From positions 1 through 44,740 of the forward strand of contig CACOCT010000006.1 of assembly GCA_902625845.1 (NCBI GenBank): DNA of 44,740 bases, given 5' to 3'. This DNA is from an uncultured Prochlorococcus sp. (GTDB lineage: Bacteria > Cyanobacteriota > Cyanobacteriia > PCC-6307 > Cyanobiaceae). The notes below the pieces were generated by a model. That model was not told the origin of the DNA. It was given only the letters and a program-made list of their open reading frames with translations, and made no database searches. Shown here one piece after another: positions 1-7,663 of the stretch. Numbering within the stretch: position 1 is the first letter of the stretch; the number at the start of each line of letters is the position of its first letter. Position numbers and translations under genes: made by a program.

Positions 1-620
1 TGTTTTGGGTGATTGCATTGTGCGGGGGGGTAAAAATTAATTCACTGATAACGGTAGCGACTGCTGGTGCTATCAGTGCCTATGCAAGCGTGATAAATAA
101 TCAGTACCAAATGTTACGAATTAAATCATTTATAAATCCTTGGAGCGATCCTGAGGGGCATGGATATCAACTTATTCAAAGCCTATTAGCTATTGGATCA
201 GGAGGTGTTTTAGGAAAAGGATTTGGCTTGTCAATGCAAAAATTACAATATTTACCTATACAGCATACTGATTTTATTTTTGCTATTTACGCTGAAGAGT
301 TCGGATTATTAGGTTCAATACTTCTTTTAGGATTTTTAGCAATCTTTTCTTATTTAAGCTTAAGAATTGCTATAAAATCCAGAAATAACTATACAAAATT
401 AGTTGCAACAGGTTGCGCAACTTTACTTATTGGTCAATCATTAATACATATCGCTGTAACTACTGGTTCCATGCCAACAACAGGATTACCCTTACCATTT
501 GTAAGTTATGGAGGCAACTCATTAATAGGATCATTGTGTATTGCAGCACTTTTATTAAGATGTTCACTCGAATCGACAGGATTTGTTGGTAACCTACGTG
601 CGCGAAAGACATTGAATTAG
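1..620 (+). CDS. ftsW: FtsW, septal peptidoglycan polymerase (C-terminal part, cut by window start)
   Basis: This is a SEDS-family integral membrane protein. Family members polymerise lipid II into glycan strands at the division septum, together with a class B penicillin-binding protein. The frame is open to the first base of the window, so only about the last 205 residues are visible; the GTG at position 9 is an internal valine codon, not a start. Several hydrophobic helices are present. Near the C-terminus the FtsW/RodA signature can be read as PTTGLPLPFVSYGGNS. RodA is the alternative, but the ftsW-ccdA-ccs1 neighbourhood known from picocyanobacteria favours FtsW. About 85 bases separate it from the ccdA reading frame downstream, on the same strand. 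Confidence 0.9.
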   Translation, partial: FWVIALCGGVKINSLITVATAGAISAYASVINNQYQMLRIKSFINPWSDPEGHGYQLIQSLLAIGSGGVLGKGFGLSMQKLQYLPIQHTDFIFAIYAEEFGLLGSILLLGFLAIFSYLSLRIAIKSRNNYTKLVATGCATLLIGQSLIHIAVTTGSMPTTGLPLPFVSYGGNSLIGSLCIAALLLRCSLESTGFVGNLRARKTLN

Positions 621-705
621 GTAGAATTTTAAAAACATATTTAAGTAAAACATTTTCGAATTCAATCTTGTTATCTCTGAATTAGCCCAAAGAGGGAATT
701 TGCTA

Positions 706-1369
706 ATGCAAGAAGCTGTTAGCAATCCTGGTCCTATTACTTTTGTATTAATTTTCAGTGCTGGACTTTTAACCAGCTTAGGTCCATGCTCTTTGTCGTT
801 GATGCCGTTAACAATTGCTTACATAGGTGGTTCAAAAAATAATAAAAAACAAATAAAGATTCTAAGTTTTTGTAGTGGTGTTATTTTTTCCTTAGTCTTT
901 TTAGGAGCTTTAAGTGGATTCTTGGGGAAAATATATGGTCAAGTACCTCATATTTTTACAACAGGTATTTCAATTTTTGCAATAATTATGGGATTAAATT
1001 TATTAGGTTTAATTAGATTCCAACTCCCTAATAGCCCTGATTTTAAATTTATTGAAAATAAAGTCCCACCATTTCTTGCCCCTATGATTACTGGAGCTGC
1101 TTTTGGACTCGCCTCCTCTCCATGTATAACTCCAGTTTTAGCTACACTTCTCGCATGGGTTTCGCAAGCGAAGAATCCACTAATATCAATAATATTTTTA
1201 TTCTTTTTTGGACTTGGACAAGTTATTCCTTTAATTATCGTTGGATTTACCACAGAAAGTTTAAAAAAGATTATTGGAGTTTAGAAAATTTAGCCAAATC
1301 ATTCCTACATTTAGCGGCTTAATACTAATTTCGCTTGGATTATTAAATATATTCTCCAACTGGATATAA
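706..1369 (+). pseudogene. ccdA: Cytochrome c biogenesis protein CcdA, +1 frameshift near the 3' end
   Basis: CcdA is a thylakoid or plasma membrane thiol-disulfide transporter. It passes reducing power across the membrane to keep apocytochrome c haem-binding cysteines reduced (System II). The two expected cysteines are present, in LGPCSLSLMP and SSPCITPVLA. The first frame stops at 1284 after the residues KKIIGV. The frame +1 from it continues from the A6 run at 1263-1268 and reads a typical last helix (SGLILISLGLLNIFSNWI), stopping at 1369, one base before the ccs1 ATG. Removing one A restores a protein of about 220 residues, the family size. As written, the product loses its final membrane helix. 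The ATG at 706 is preferred over the TTG at 700 because an AGAGGG ribosome site lies at 691-696. The lesion is either a real mutation or a sequencing indel. Confidence 0.85.
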
Positions 1370-2650
1370 ATGTTTTTTTTTAATAAATTAATTCTTAACA
1401 TATCTTCCTTAAAATTTGCTATTTTCCTCCTATTATTTATAGCTTTTTCAAGTGGGCTCGGAACATTTATTCCTCAAGGTATGGCAAAGAAAGATTATCT
1501 TGAAAGTTATAAAAATAACCCTCTTTTTGGGTTCATTGATGGAGATAAAATCTTATTGTTAGAACTAGATCATATTTATACAAGCAAGTGGTTTCTAATA
1601 TCTTTATTGCTTCTTTGCATTTCACTAGCAGCCTCAAGTTTTAGGAAGCAAATCCCGACGCTCAAAGCATCTTTAAAATGGATAGATTATGACAATATAG
1701 AAAAATTTAACAACCTTCAATTAGCTTTTAAGTGGCCTGAAAATGAAGGGGAAGAACCTATCTCAAATGCAAACGAAATACTTAAAAATCAAGGTTGGGA
1801 AATTTTAAGAAAAGAAAATAGATTATTAGCTAGAAAGGGTGTTATTGGAAGAGTTGGACCAATACTTGTACATACTGGACTGATAATACTTTTAATTGGT
1901 TCTGCATATGGCAATTTCACTAGGAACTCAGTAGAGGAGTATTTGATCCCCAATGAAAGTATAAATTTAATTAATGATGTATCCAAAGAGAGATTTTCTT
2001 TGAAATTAAAAAACTTTAATATTCAAAGAGAGGATGATGGTCTCCCAAAACAGTTCACTTCAAATTTGGAGATCTATTCAAATCAATCAAATGAAAAAAT
2101 AAAAAAACAAGCAGAAGTGAATCATCCATTAAGATATAAAGGATTAACAATTTACCAAGCTGATTGGGCAATATCTAATATTATTCTCGAAATAAATAAA
2201 ATAAATTACCAATTTGCTTTAAAACCAGTTCCTGAGATTGGTAATGAGGTATGGGGATTGGTTATAGAATTGGGCGAAAATATGAAAAAAAATTATCTTT
2301 TAACAATTGATAATGAAAATGGACCTGTAAAAATTTTTGATATTGATAATTTTTCAGAAAATGATCTTTATCTAAATGATAAAGAAGTAAAAATAAATTC
2401 TTCAAATATTAAGTTAATCAAAATCATACCTAGTAGTGGACTAATTATTAAAAGTGATCCATCTATTCCCATTATATATAGTTCATTTATACTAATTCTT
2501 TTAGGGGCAACTCTGAGCTTAATACCAACAAAACGTATTTGGATTCTCAATGATAATGCTTCAAAAAATTATTATATGGGTGGTTTATGCAACAAAAACC
2601 TATCAGGCTTTGAATTAGAATTTAATCAATTATCAAAAAAGTTAAGATAA
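1370..2650 (+). CDS. ccs1: Cytochrome c biogenesis protein Ccs1 (ResB family)
   Basis: Ccs1/ResB works with CcsA in System II to carry haem across the membrane and attach it to apocytochromes such as cytochrome f and c6. The 426-residue length is normal for cyanobacteria. Membrane helices lie near residues 15-35, 70-88, 160-180 and 370-390. A large hydrophilic lumenal domain sits between the last two. The ResB-type segment GRVGPILVHTGLIILLIGS is readable around residue 160. The ATG follows directly on the TAA of the ccdA tail frame. That spacing supports translational coupling and also argues that the ccdA tail frame was recently functional. ccsA itself is not in the window. Confidence 0.92.
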   Translation: MFFFNKLILNISSLKFAIFLLLFIAFSSGLGTFIPQGMAKKDYLESYKNNPLFGFIDGDKILLLELDHIYTSKWFLISLLLLCISLAASSFRKQIPTLKASLKWIDYDNIEKFNNLQLAFKWPENEGEEPISNANEILKNQGWEILRKENRLLARKGVIGRVGPILVHTGLIILLIGSAYGNFTRNSVEEYLIPNESINLINDVSKERFSLKLKNFNIQREDDGLPKQFTSNLEIYSNQSNEKIKKQAEVNHPLRYKGLTIYQADWAISNIILEINKINYQFALKPVPEIGNEVWGLVIELGENMKKNYLLTIDNENGPVKIFDIDNFSENDLYLNDKEVKINSSNIKLIKIIPSSGLIIKSDPSIPIIYSSFILILLGATLSLIPTKRIWILNDNASKNYYMGGLCNKNLSGFELEFNQLSKKLR

Positions 2651-2651
2651 A

Positions 2652-3059
2652 CTAATCGATTTTATTTCCATGAGTTAGCTCCAGCTTCATTGAAACATTA
2701 CCTCTTGGATTAAAGTCAGCATTTAAACATAGCCACTGTGGATTAGCTGCAGCTATTAAATCATCCATAATCTTATTTGTAACTTCTTCATGTGAAATCT
2801 TTTGATCCCTAAAGTTATTAACATAAAGTTTTAATGATTTAAGCTCATAAACTTTTTCTTTTGGTTGATAAGTAACTTTCAATTTAGCAAAATCAGGATA
2901 CCCCGAAAAAGGGCACTTACAAGTAAATTCTGGAAGATCAACTATTATTTGATAATTTCTTGATTTATTTGGGTTTTCAAAACATATAATTTCTGAATCT
3001 GCAATTTTTCTTTCACCATAAAGAGGTCTTATTGTACTTTGATTTAATTCTTCATTCAT
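2652..3059 (-). CDS. queF: NADPH-dependent 7-cyano-7-deazaguanine reductase QueF
   Basis: QueF reduces the nitrile of preQ0 to preQ1 using NADPH, a step of queuosine tRNA modification in the cytoplasm. This is the short, unimodular type (135 residues). The catalytic cysteine lies in the [10 protein letters not shown] segment (C49) with the conserved aspartate at D56. The substrate-binding glutamate is in YELKSLKLY (E72), followed by the typical FRDQKISHE segment. The gene is convergent with ccs1, with one base between the stop codons, and divergent from the small gene and glnB on the other side. Nothing unusual is seen. Confidence 0.95.
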   Translation of the reverse strand: MNEELNQSTIRPLYGERKIADSEIICFENPNKSRNYQIIVDLPEFTCKCPFSGYPDFAKLKVTYQPKEKVYELKSLKLYVNNFRDQKISHEEVTNKIMDDLIAAANPQWLCLNADFNPRGNVSMKLELTHGNKID

Positions 3060-3144
3060 TTGTCCAAATTTGCCTTAATTTCAGGAGTCAATCTTTTTCA
3101 AGTATTACAAATCAATAAATTAAAAACCATAAAAATCTCTTTTT

Positions 3145-3188
3145 GTATCAACGCGCACATTTTTAAATCAGCCTAAGAGGCTTAATAG
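3145..3188 (+). promoter_or_regulatory. Possible NtcA-dependent promoter upstream of the small gene and glnB
   Basis: NtcA, the global nitrogen regulator of cyanobacteria, binds GTA-N8-TAC, usually about 22 bases upstream of a -10 box at class II promoters. Here GTA-N8-CAC lies at 3145-3158 (one mismatch), and a weak TAATAG element lies at 3183-3188. That spacing would centre the site near -42. A short perfect inverted repeat (AGCCT-AAG-AGGCT, 3170-3182) sits between the two elements. The genes downstream include the PII gene, a known nitrogen-control target in other cyanobacteria. The match is imperfect and could be chance. Confidence 0.25.
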
Positions 3189-3209
3189 GTACATGTTAAA
3201 AATTGTTTA

Positions 3210-3455
3210 ATGGACATTTGTATTACAAACATCGATAATCAATCTAACAAATCACTTAGACCATTAAATATACATGGCATGTTATGGCTTCAGACTCATT
3301 TTGAAAATACTCAATGGGAAGCACTATCTAATAACAAAGTAATTATTTCAGAAACAGATTCAAAATTACTGATAGAAGATGCAAATTTAGCAGGAGTTAG
3401 TATTGAATCAATGTCAGATATATCAATTTTGGATGTTTTACCGAAAACAAATTAA
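3210..3455 (+). CDS. Small conserved-looking protein of unknown function upstream of glnB
   Basis: This is an 81-residue soluble, acidic protein without membrane segments, cysteine pairs or a motif I can name. A segment around residues 18-40 (HGMLWLQTHFENTQWEAL) and the remainder look like a small compact domain. It starts with ATG, and its stop lies 24 bases before glnB on the same strand, so co-transcription with the PII gene is likely. Codon and base use match the neighbours, which argues for a real gene rather than a chance frame. A link to nitrogen or carbon sensing through PII would be a guess from position only. Confidence 0.75.
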   Translation: MDICITNIDNQSNKSLRPLNIHGMLWLQTHFENTQWEALSNNKVIISETDSKLLIEDANLAGVSIESMSDISILDVLPKTN

Positions 3456-3473
3456 TATGTAGTTGTTATCTAA

Positions 3474-3818
<345 letters not shown>

Positions 3819-3819
3819 T

Positions 3820-4635
3820 TTAACTTAAAGTTTGCTTTACTAATTTATTCAGAAATTTCTCATTAACTGAAAATTCATTTAATTTTTTTTTACTAATCCA
3901 TATCAAATATTCATGGTTCCCTGCTGGACCAACTAATGGTGATGCTATTAAACCATTAATCCTCCAATTGAAACTTTCTATTGCGCTAATTACAGAATTT
4001 AATGCCAATAAGTGATACTTAAACTCTTTGACAACACCCCCTTTACTTACATATTCCTTTCCAACTTCAAATTGAGGTTTTATAAGAAAAATTCCTTCAA
4101 AAAATTTTTTATTTACTAACTCTTCAATTGGCTTTAAAACCAACTTAAGTGAAATAAAAGAGAGATCAGCTACCACAAAATCTGGAATTAAATCTTCTTT
4201 AGAAAAAATATTCTCTGATTTAAGAAATCTTATATTAGTTCTTTCTAAAAGTTTAACTTTTGGATTTTCCCTTATTTTCCATGAAGTCTGACCATAGCCA
4301 ACATCAATTCCATAAATCTTTTTTGCACCATTTTGTAATAAACAATCTGTAAATCCTCCTGTAGAGATGCCTGCATCAAGACATATTCTATCCTTTACAT
4401 CTAAAGAAAACTTTTGAAAAGCCTCAGATAATTTATCACCCCCCCTGGAAACATACTTTGGCTGAGCAGAAATATTTATTTGAGATTCGGAAGATATTTC
4501 ATGACCTGGTTTATCTAATACTTTGCCGTTATTATCCTTAACTTTACCTGCAAGAATAAGCCTTTGGGCTTTTTGACGTGAATCAACAAAGCCTTTAGTC
4601 AATAAAAAAATATCTAATCGTATCTTTTTACTCAT
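3820..4635 (-). CDS. tlyA: TlyA-family rRNA 2'-O-methyltransferase
   Basis: TlyA proteins methylate the ribose 2'-OH of rRNA cytidines; they are also annotated as haemolysin A. An N-terminal S4 RNA-binding domain covers about residues 4-60 and opens with RLDIFLLTKGFVDSRQKAQR. A FtsJ-like Rossmann methyltransferase domain follows, with its SAM motif at CLDAGISTGGFTDC (residues 85-98). Acidic and lysine residues expected for a K-D-K-E type centre are plausible, for example in VADLSFISLK and LIKPQFE. Length (271) is typical. Exact rRNA target positions cannot be read from sequence. The gene faces glnB tail to tail. Confidence 0.9.
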   Translation of the reverse strand: MSKKIRLDIFLLTKGFVDSRQKAQRLILAGKVKDNNGKVLDKPGHEISSESQINISAQPKYVSRGGDKLSEAFQKFSLDVKDRICLDAGISTGGFTDCLLQNGAKKIYGIDVGYGQTSWKIRENPKVKLLERTNIRFLKSENIFSKEDLIPDFVVADLSFISLKLVLKPIEELVNKKFFEGIFLIKPQFEVGKEYVSKGGVVKEFKYHLLALNSVISAIESFNWRINGLIASPLVGPAGNHEYLIWISKKKLNEFSVNEKFLNKLVKQTLS

Positions 4636-4888
4636 TTACGATAAATAAAGATTTAAGAAAAGAATACAAGGACATAACCAATTCATATTTATCTTTAATA
4701 AAATTCTAACTAAAGATAATATAAATTTATTTCAAAGAACCGATGTCGATTCCTTAACAAATATCCTCATTTGTTGTAGCAAAAGCTTTAAATATTGTTT
4801 CTACAAAAAAGTTTCCTTCTTATTGCAAAAATTTAGAAAAAAGACAATCAATAATTTTTTATAAATTAAATAAATTATGAGAAATAGT

Positions 4889-4894
4889 TATAAT
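4889..4894 (+). promoter_or_regulatory. Candidate -10 box for purB
   Basis: A perfect TATAAT lies 25 bases before the purB GTG, implying a leader of about 19 bases. No clear -35 is seen, which is common for picocyanobacterial promoters. The rest of the 4636-4919 gap holds one perfect 7-base inverted repeat with a six-base loop (AACAAAT/ATTTGTT, 4756-4775) and no credible small gene. In a genome this AT-rich a TATAAT can arise by chance, so support comes mainly from its position. Confidence 0.45.
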
Positions 4895-4919
4895 GTCAAT
4901 TGTATATAAATAAAAAATA

Positions 4920-6215
4920 GTGATTGAGCGTTACACGTTACCTGAGATGGGTCGTATATGGACAGAGGAAGCAAAATTTCAAAGTTGGTTAGAAGTTGAA
5001 ATTGCCGCTTGTGAAGCAAATTTTGAATTAGGAAACATTCCAGAAGAAGATTTAAATACAATTAAATCTAGGGCAAATTTCAAACCAGAAAGAATTAAAG
5101 AGATCGAAAAAGAGGTTAAACATGATGTAATTGCATTTCTAACGAACTTAAATGAATATGTGGGGGATTCTGGTAGATATATTCATGTAGGAATGACTAG
5201 CAGTGATGTTCTGGATACTGGTTTATCTCTTCAAATGAGAGATTCTTGCAAATTATTAATAAAAGAAACTGAAAACCTTGAGAATGCGATAAGAGAACTT
5301 GCCTCTCAACATAAAAAAACTATAATGATTGGACGTTCTCATGCTATTCATGGAGAACCTATTTCTTTCGGATTTAAGCTGGCTGGCTGGTTAGCAGAAA
5401 TAATAAGAAATAAAAAAAGATTAAGCGAATTGCAAGACTCTATTTCAATTGGACAAATAAGTGGCGCAATGGGAACTTATGCAAATACAAATCCTAAAGT
5501 TGAAGAAATAACCTGCAGAATATTAGGTTTAAATATTGATACAGCCAGTACACAAGTTATATCTAGAGATAGACATGCAGATTATGTGATGACAATAGCT
5601 TTAGTAGGTGCCTCTTTAGATAGGTTTGCAACAGAGATCAGGAATCTACAAAGAACAGATGTTTTAGAGGTAGAAGAAGGTTTCTCTAAAGGACAGAAAG
5701 GTAGCTCAGCGATGCCTCATAAAAGGAATCCAATAAGAAGCGAAAGGGTAAGTGGTTTATCAAGAGTTCTTAAGAGCCACGTCAATACAGCATTAGAGAA
5801 TGTCACTCTTTGGCATGAGAGAGATATTAGTCATAGTTCCAATGAAAGAATAATGCTACCAGACATATCTATTTGTTTACATTTCATTCTTCATGAAATG
5901 GTCGAAATAATAGAAAACTTAAAAGTTTATCCTGATAATATGTTGAAAAATATGAATATATACGGAGGGGTTATTTTTAGCCAAAAAGTCCTTCTTCTAC
6001 TTGTTGAGAAGGGGATTTCCAGAGAAGAGGCATATAAGCTAGTCCAAAAAAATGCACATCTTGCATGGAATACAGAAAATGGCAATTTTAAAGAAAATTT
6101 AATAAAAGACAAAAATATTATGAATTTAATTAACGTAACGGAACTAAATAAATGTTTTGATCCTTCAGTACACCTGAATAATTTAAATGTAATATGGGAT
6201 AGGTTAAATATTTAA
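4920..6215 (+). CDS. purB: Adenylosuccinate lyase
   Basis: PurB carries out two purine pathway steps in the cytoplasm: SAICAR to AICAR plus fumarate, and adenylosuccinate to AMP plus fumarate. The 431-residue length is typical. Fumarase/aspartase superfamily landmarks are present: TSSD at residues 93-96, the catalytic histidine region GRSHAIHGEP (H141/H144), and the signature loop GSSAMPHKRNP at 261-271 carrying the catalytic serine. The start is GTG, followed by the usual IERYTLPEM opening. fumC lies 55 bases downstream on the same strand. Both enzymes handle fumarate, so PurB feeds the substrate of the next gene's product. Confidence 0.97.
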   Translation: MIERYTLPEMGRIWTEEAKFQSWLEVEIAACEANFELGNIPEEDLNTIKSRANFKPERIKEIEKEVKHDVIAFLTNLNEYVGDSGRYIHVGMTSSDVLDTGLSLQMRDSCKLLIKETENLENAIRELASQHKKTIMIGRSHAIHGEPISFGFKLAGWLAEIIRNKKRLSELQDSISIGQISGAMGTYANTNPKVEEITCRILGLNIDTASTQVISRDRHADYVMTIALVGASLDRFATEIRNLQRTDVLEVEEGFSKGQKGSSAMPHKRNPIRSERVSGLSRVLKSHVNTALENVTLWHERDISHSSNERIMLPDISICLHFILHEMVEIIENLKVYPDNMLKNMNIYGGVIFSQKVLLLLVEKGISREEAYKLVQKNAHLAWNTENGNFKENLIKDKNIMNLINVTELNKCFDPSVHLNNLNVIWDRLNI

Positions 6216-6270
6216 AAGTTTATTATCCTAGATTTAGATAGTTGCTCTACTCATATCAACTCAAAACTTA

Positions 6271-7656
6271 ATGGAAGACGACTTTAGATTAGAAAAAGAT
6301 AGTATAGGCACTATTGAAGTTCCCAAAAATGCTTTATGGGGAGCACAAACACAACGATCAATTAAAAATTTTGCATTAGGTAATGAGTTAATTCCATTAG
6401 AATTAATATACGCACTCACCCTAATAAAAAAAGCAGCAGCGATTGCAAATAATAATCTTGGTTATCTTGACAACCGAAAAAAAGATTTAATAAAAAACAG
6501 TTGTGCTGATATTCTAGCTGGCTTATATGATTCAGAATTTCCTTTGAAAATATGGCAGACAGGAAGTGGTACTCAAACCAATATGAATGTAAATGAAGTT
6601 ATTTCAAATATTTCTGCGTTAAAAGTTAATGCTGAATTAGGTCAATATAAAATTCTGCATCCTAATGATGATGTTAATAAATCCCAATCAACGAATGATA
6701 CATTTCCTGCTGCTATTCACATAAGTGTAGTTATTGAAATCACAAACAAATTATTACCAGCCATTGAAAAATTAAATATATCTTTAGATAAAAAAAGTAA
6801 AGGATGGCATAATCTTATCAAAATTGGTAGAACACATTTTCAAGATGCAGTGCCCATCACATTGGGAGAAGAAATCTCTGCATGGTCTAAACAAATAAAA
6901 GATGCGAAAAATTCAATATTATCTGGTATCTCAGAAATATATAGTTTACAGATTGGCGGAACAGCAGTTGGAACAGGCATTAATTGTCCTGAAAATTTTA
7001 GTGAAGAAGTGATAAAAATAATCAGAAATGAAACAGACTTGCCATTTACTAAATCAGAAAATTATTTTTCTTTAATGGCTTCCCATGATCGTTTAGCGAA
7101 TATCATGAGCAAGTTAAAAATTTTAGCTTGTTCATTATTCAAGATCTCAAATGATATTAAAATATTATCTTCTGGTCCCAGAGCAGGTATTTATGAATTA
7201 ATTATTCCAAAAAATGAGCCCGGTAGCTCAATTATGCCCGGGAAAGTTAACCCCACGCAATGTGAGTCACTAAGTATGATTTGTTCTCAAATTATGGGAT
7301 TTGAATACGCTGTATCCATTGCAAACTGTAGCGGCACTTTGCAAATGAATGAATACAAACCTTTAATAGCATTTAATATATTGACTAGTATTAAATTACT
7401 AAGTGAGGCAATAGATAATTTTAGAATTAAACTAATTGATGGACTAATGCCTAACTTTAAATCTATTGAAACAAATTTAAATAATTCGCTAATGCTTATA
7501 ACTGCTTTAGTCCCAGAGATAGGATATGAGAAATCTGCAGAAATAGCTAATCTGGCATTTAATGAGTCACTTAATCTTAAAGAAGCGACTTTAAAATTAG
7601 GTTACTTAGACGAAACGAAATACGATGAGATTATGAATATTGAAAAAATGATATGA
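6271..7656 (+). CDS. fumC: Fumarate hydratase, class II
   Basis: FumC reversibly hydrates fumarate to malate and needs no iron-sulfur cluster. The protein has 461 residues. It opens with EKDSIGTIEVP and continues with WGAQTQRS, shows GSGTQTNMNVNEV, and has the superfamily signature GSSIMPGKVNP in the last third. In cyanobacteria it recycles fumarate released by purine and arginine synthesis and closes part of the TCA branch. It follows purB closely and is convergent with the helicase gene, 7 bases away. No anomaly is visible; aspartate ammonia-lyase is a relative, but the N-terminal motifs favour fumarase. Confidence 0.96.
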   Translation: MEDDFRLEKDSIGTIEVPKNALWGAQTQRSIKNFALGNELIPLELIYALTLIKKAAAIANNNLGYLDNRKKDLIKNSCADILAGLYDSEFPLKIWQTGSGTQTNMNVNEVISNISALKVNAELGQYKILHPNDDVNKSQSTNDTFPAAIHISVVIEITNKLLPAIEKLNISLDKKSKGWHNLIKIGRTHFQDAVPITLGEEISAWSKQIKDAKNSILSGISEIYSLQIGGTAVGTGINCPENFSEEVIKIIRNETDLPFTKSENYFSLMASHDRLANIMSKLKILACSLFKISNDIKILSSGPRAGIYELIIPKNEPGSSIMPGKVNPTQCESLSMICSQIMGFEYAVSIANCSGTLQMNEYKPLIAFNILTSIKLLSEAIDNFRIKLIDGLMPNFKSIETNLNNSLMLITALVPEIGYEKSAEIANLAFNESLNLKEATLKLGYLDETKYDEIMNIEKMI

Positions 7657-7663
7657 TAATTCT

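Noticed and set aside
9-11. GTG as the start of the first gene
   Set aside because: The frame is open upstream to the window edge and FtsW should be much longer; it is an internal codon.
1122-1322. 66-residue plus-strand frame overlapping the end of ccdA
   Set aside because: It is the third frame across the ccdA 3' end and gives no CcdA-like sequence; the true continuation is the frame that ends at 1369.
4756-4775. Perfect 7-base inverted repeat upstream of purB and tlyA
   Set aside because: AT-rich stem with no T-run and no convergent gene end at this place; not a convincing terminator or operator.
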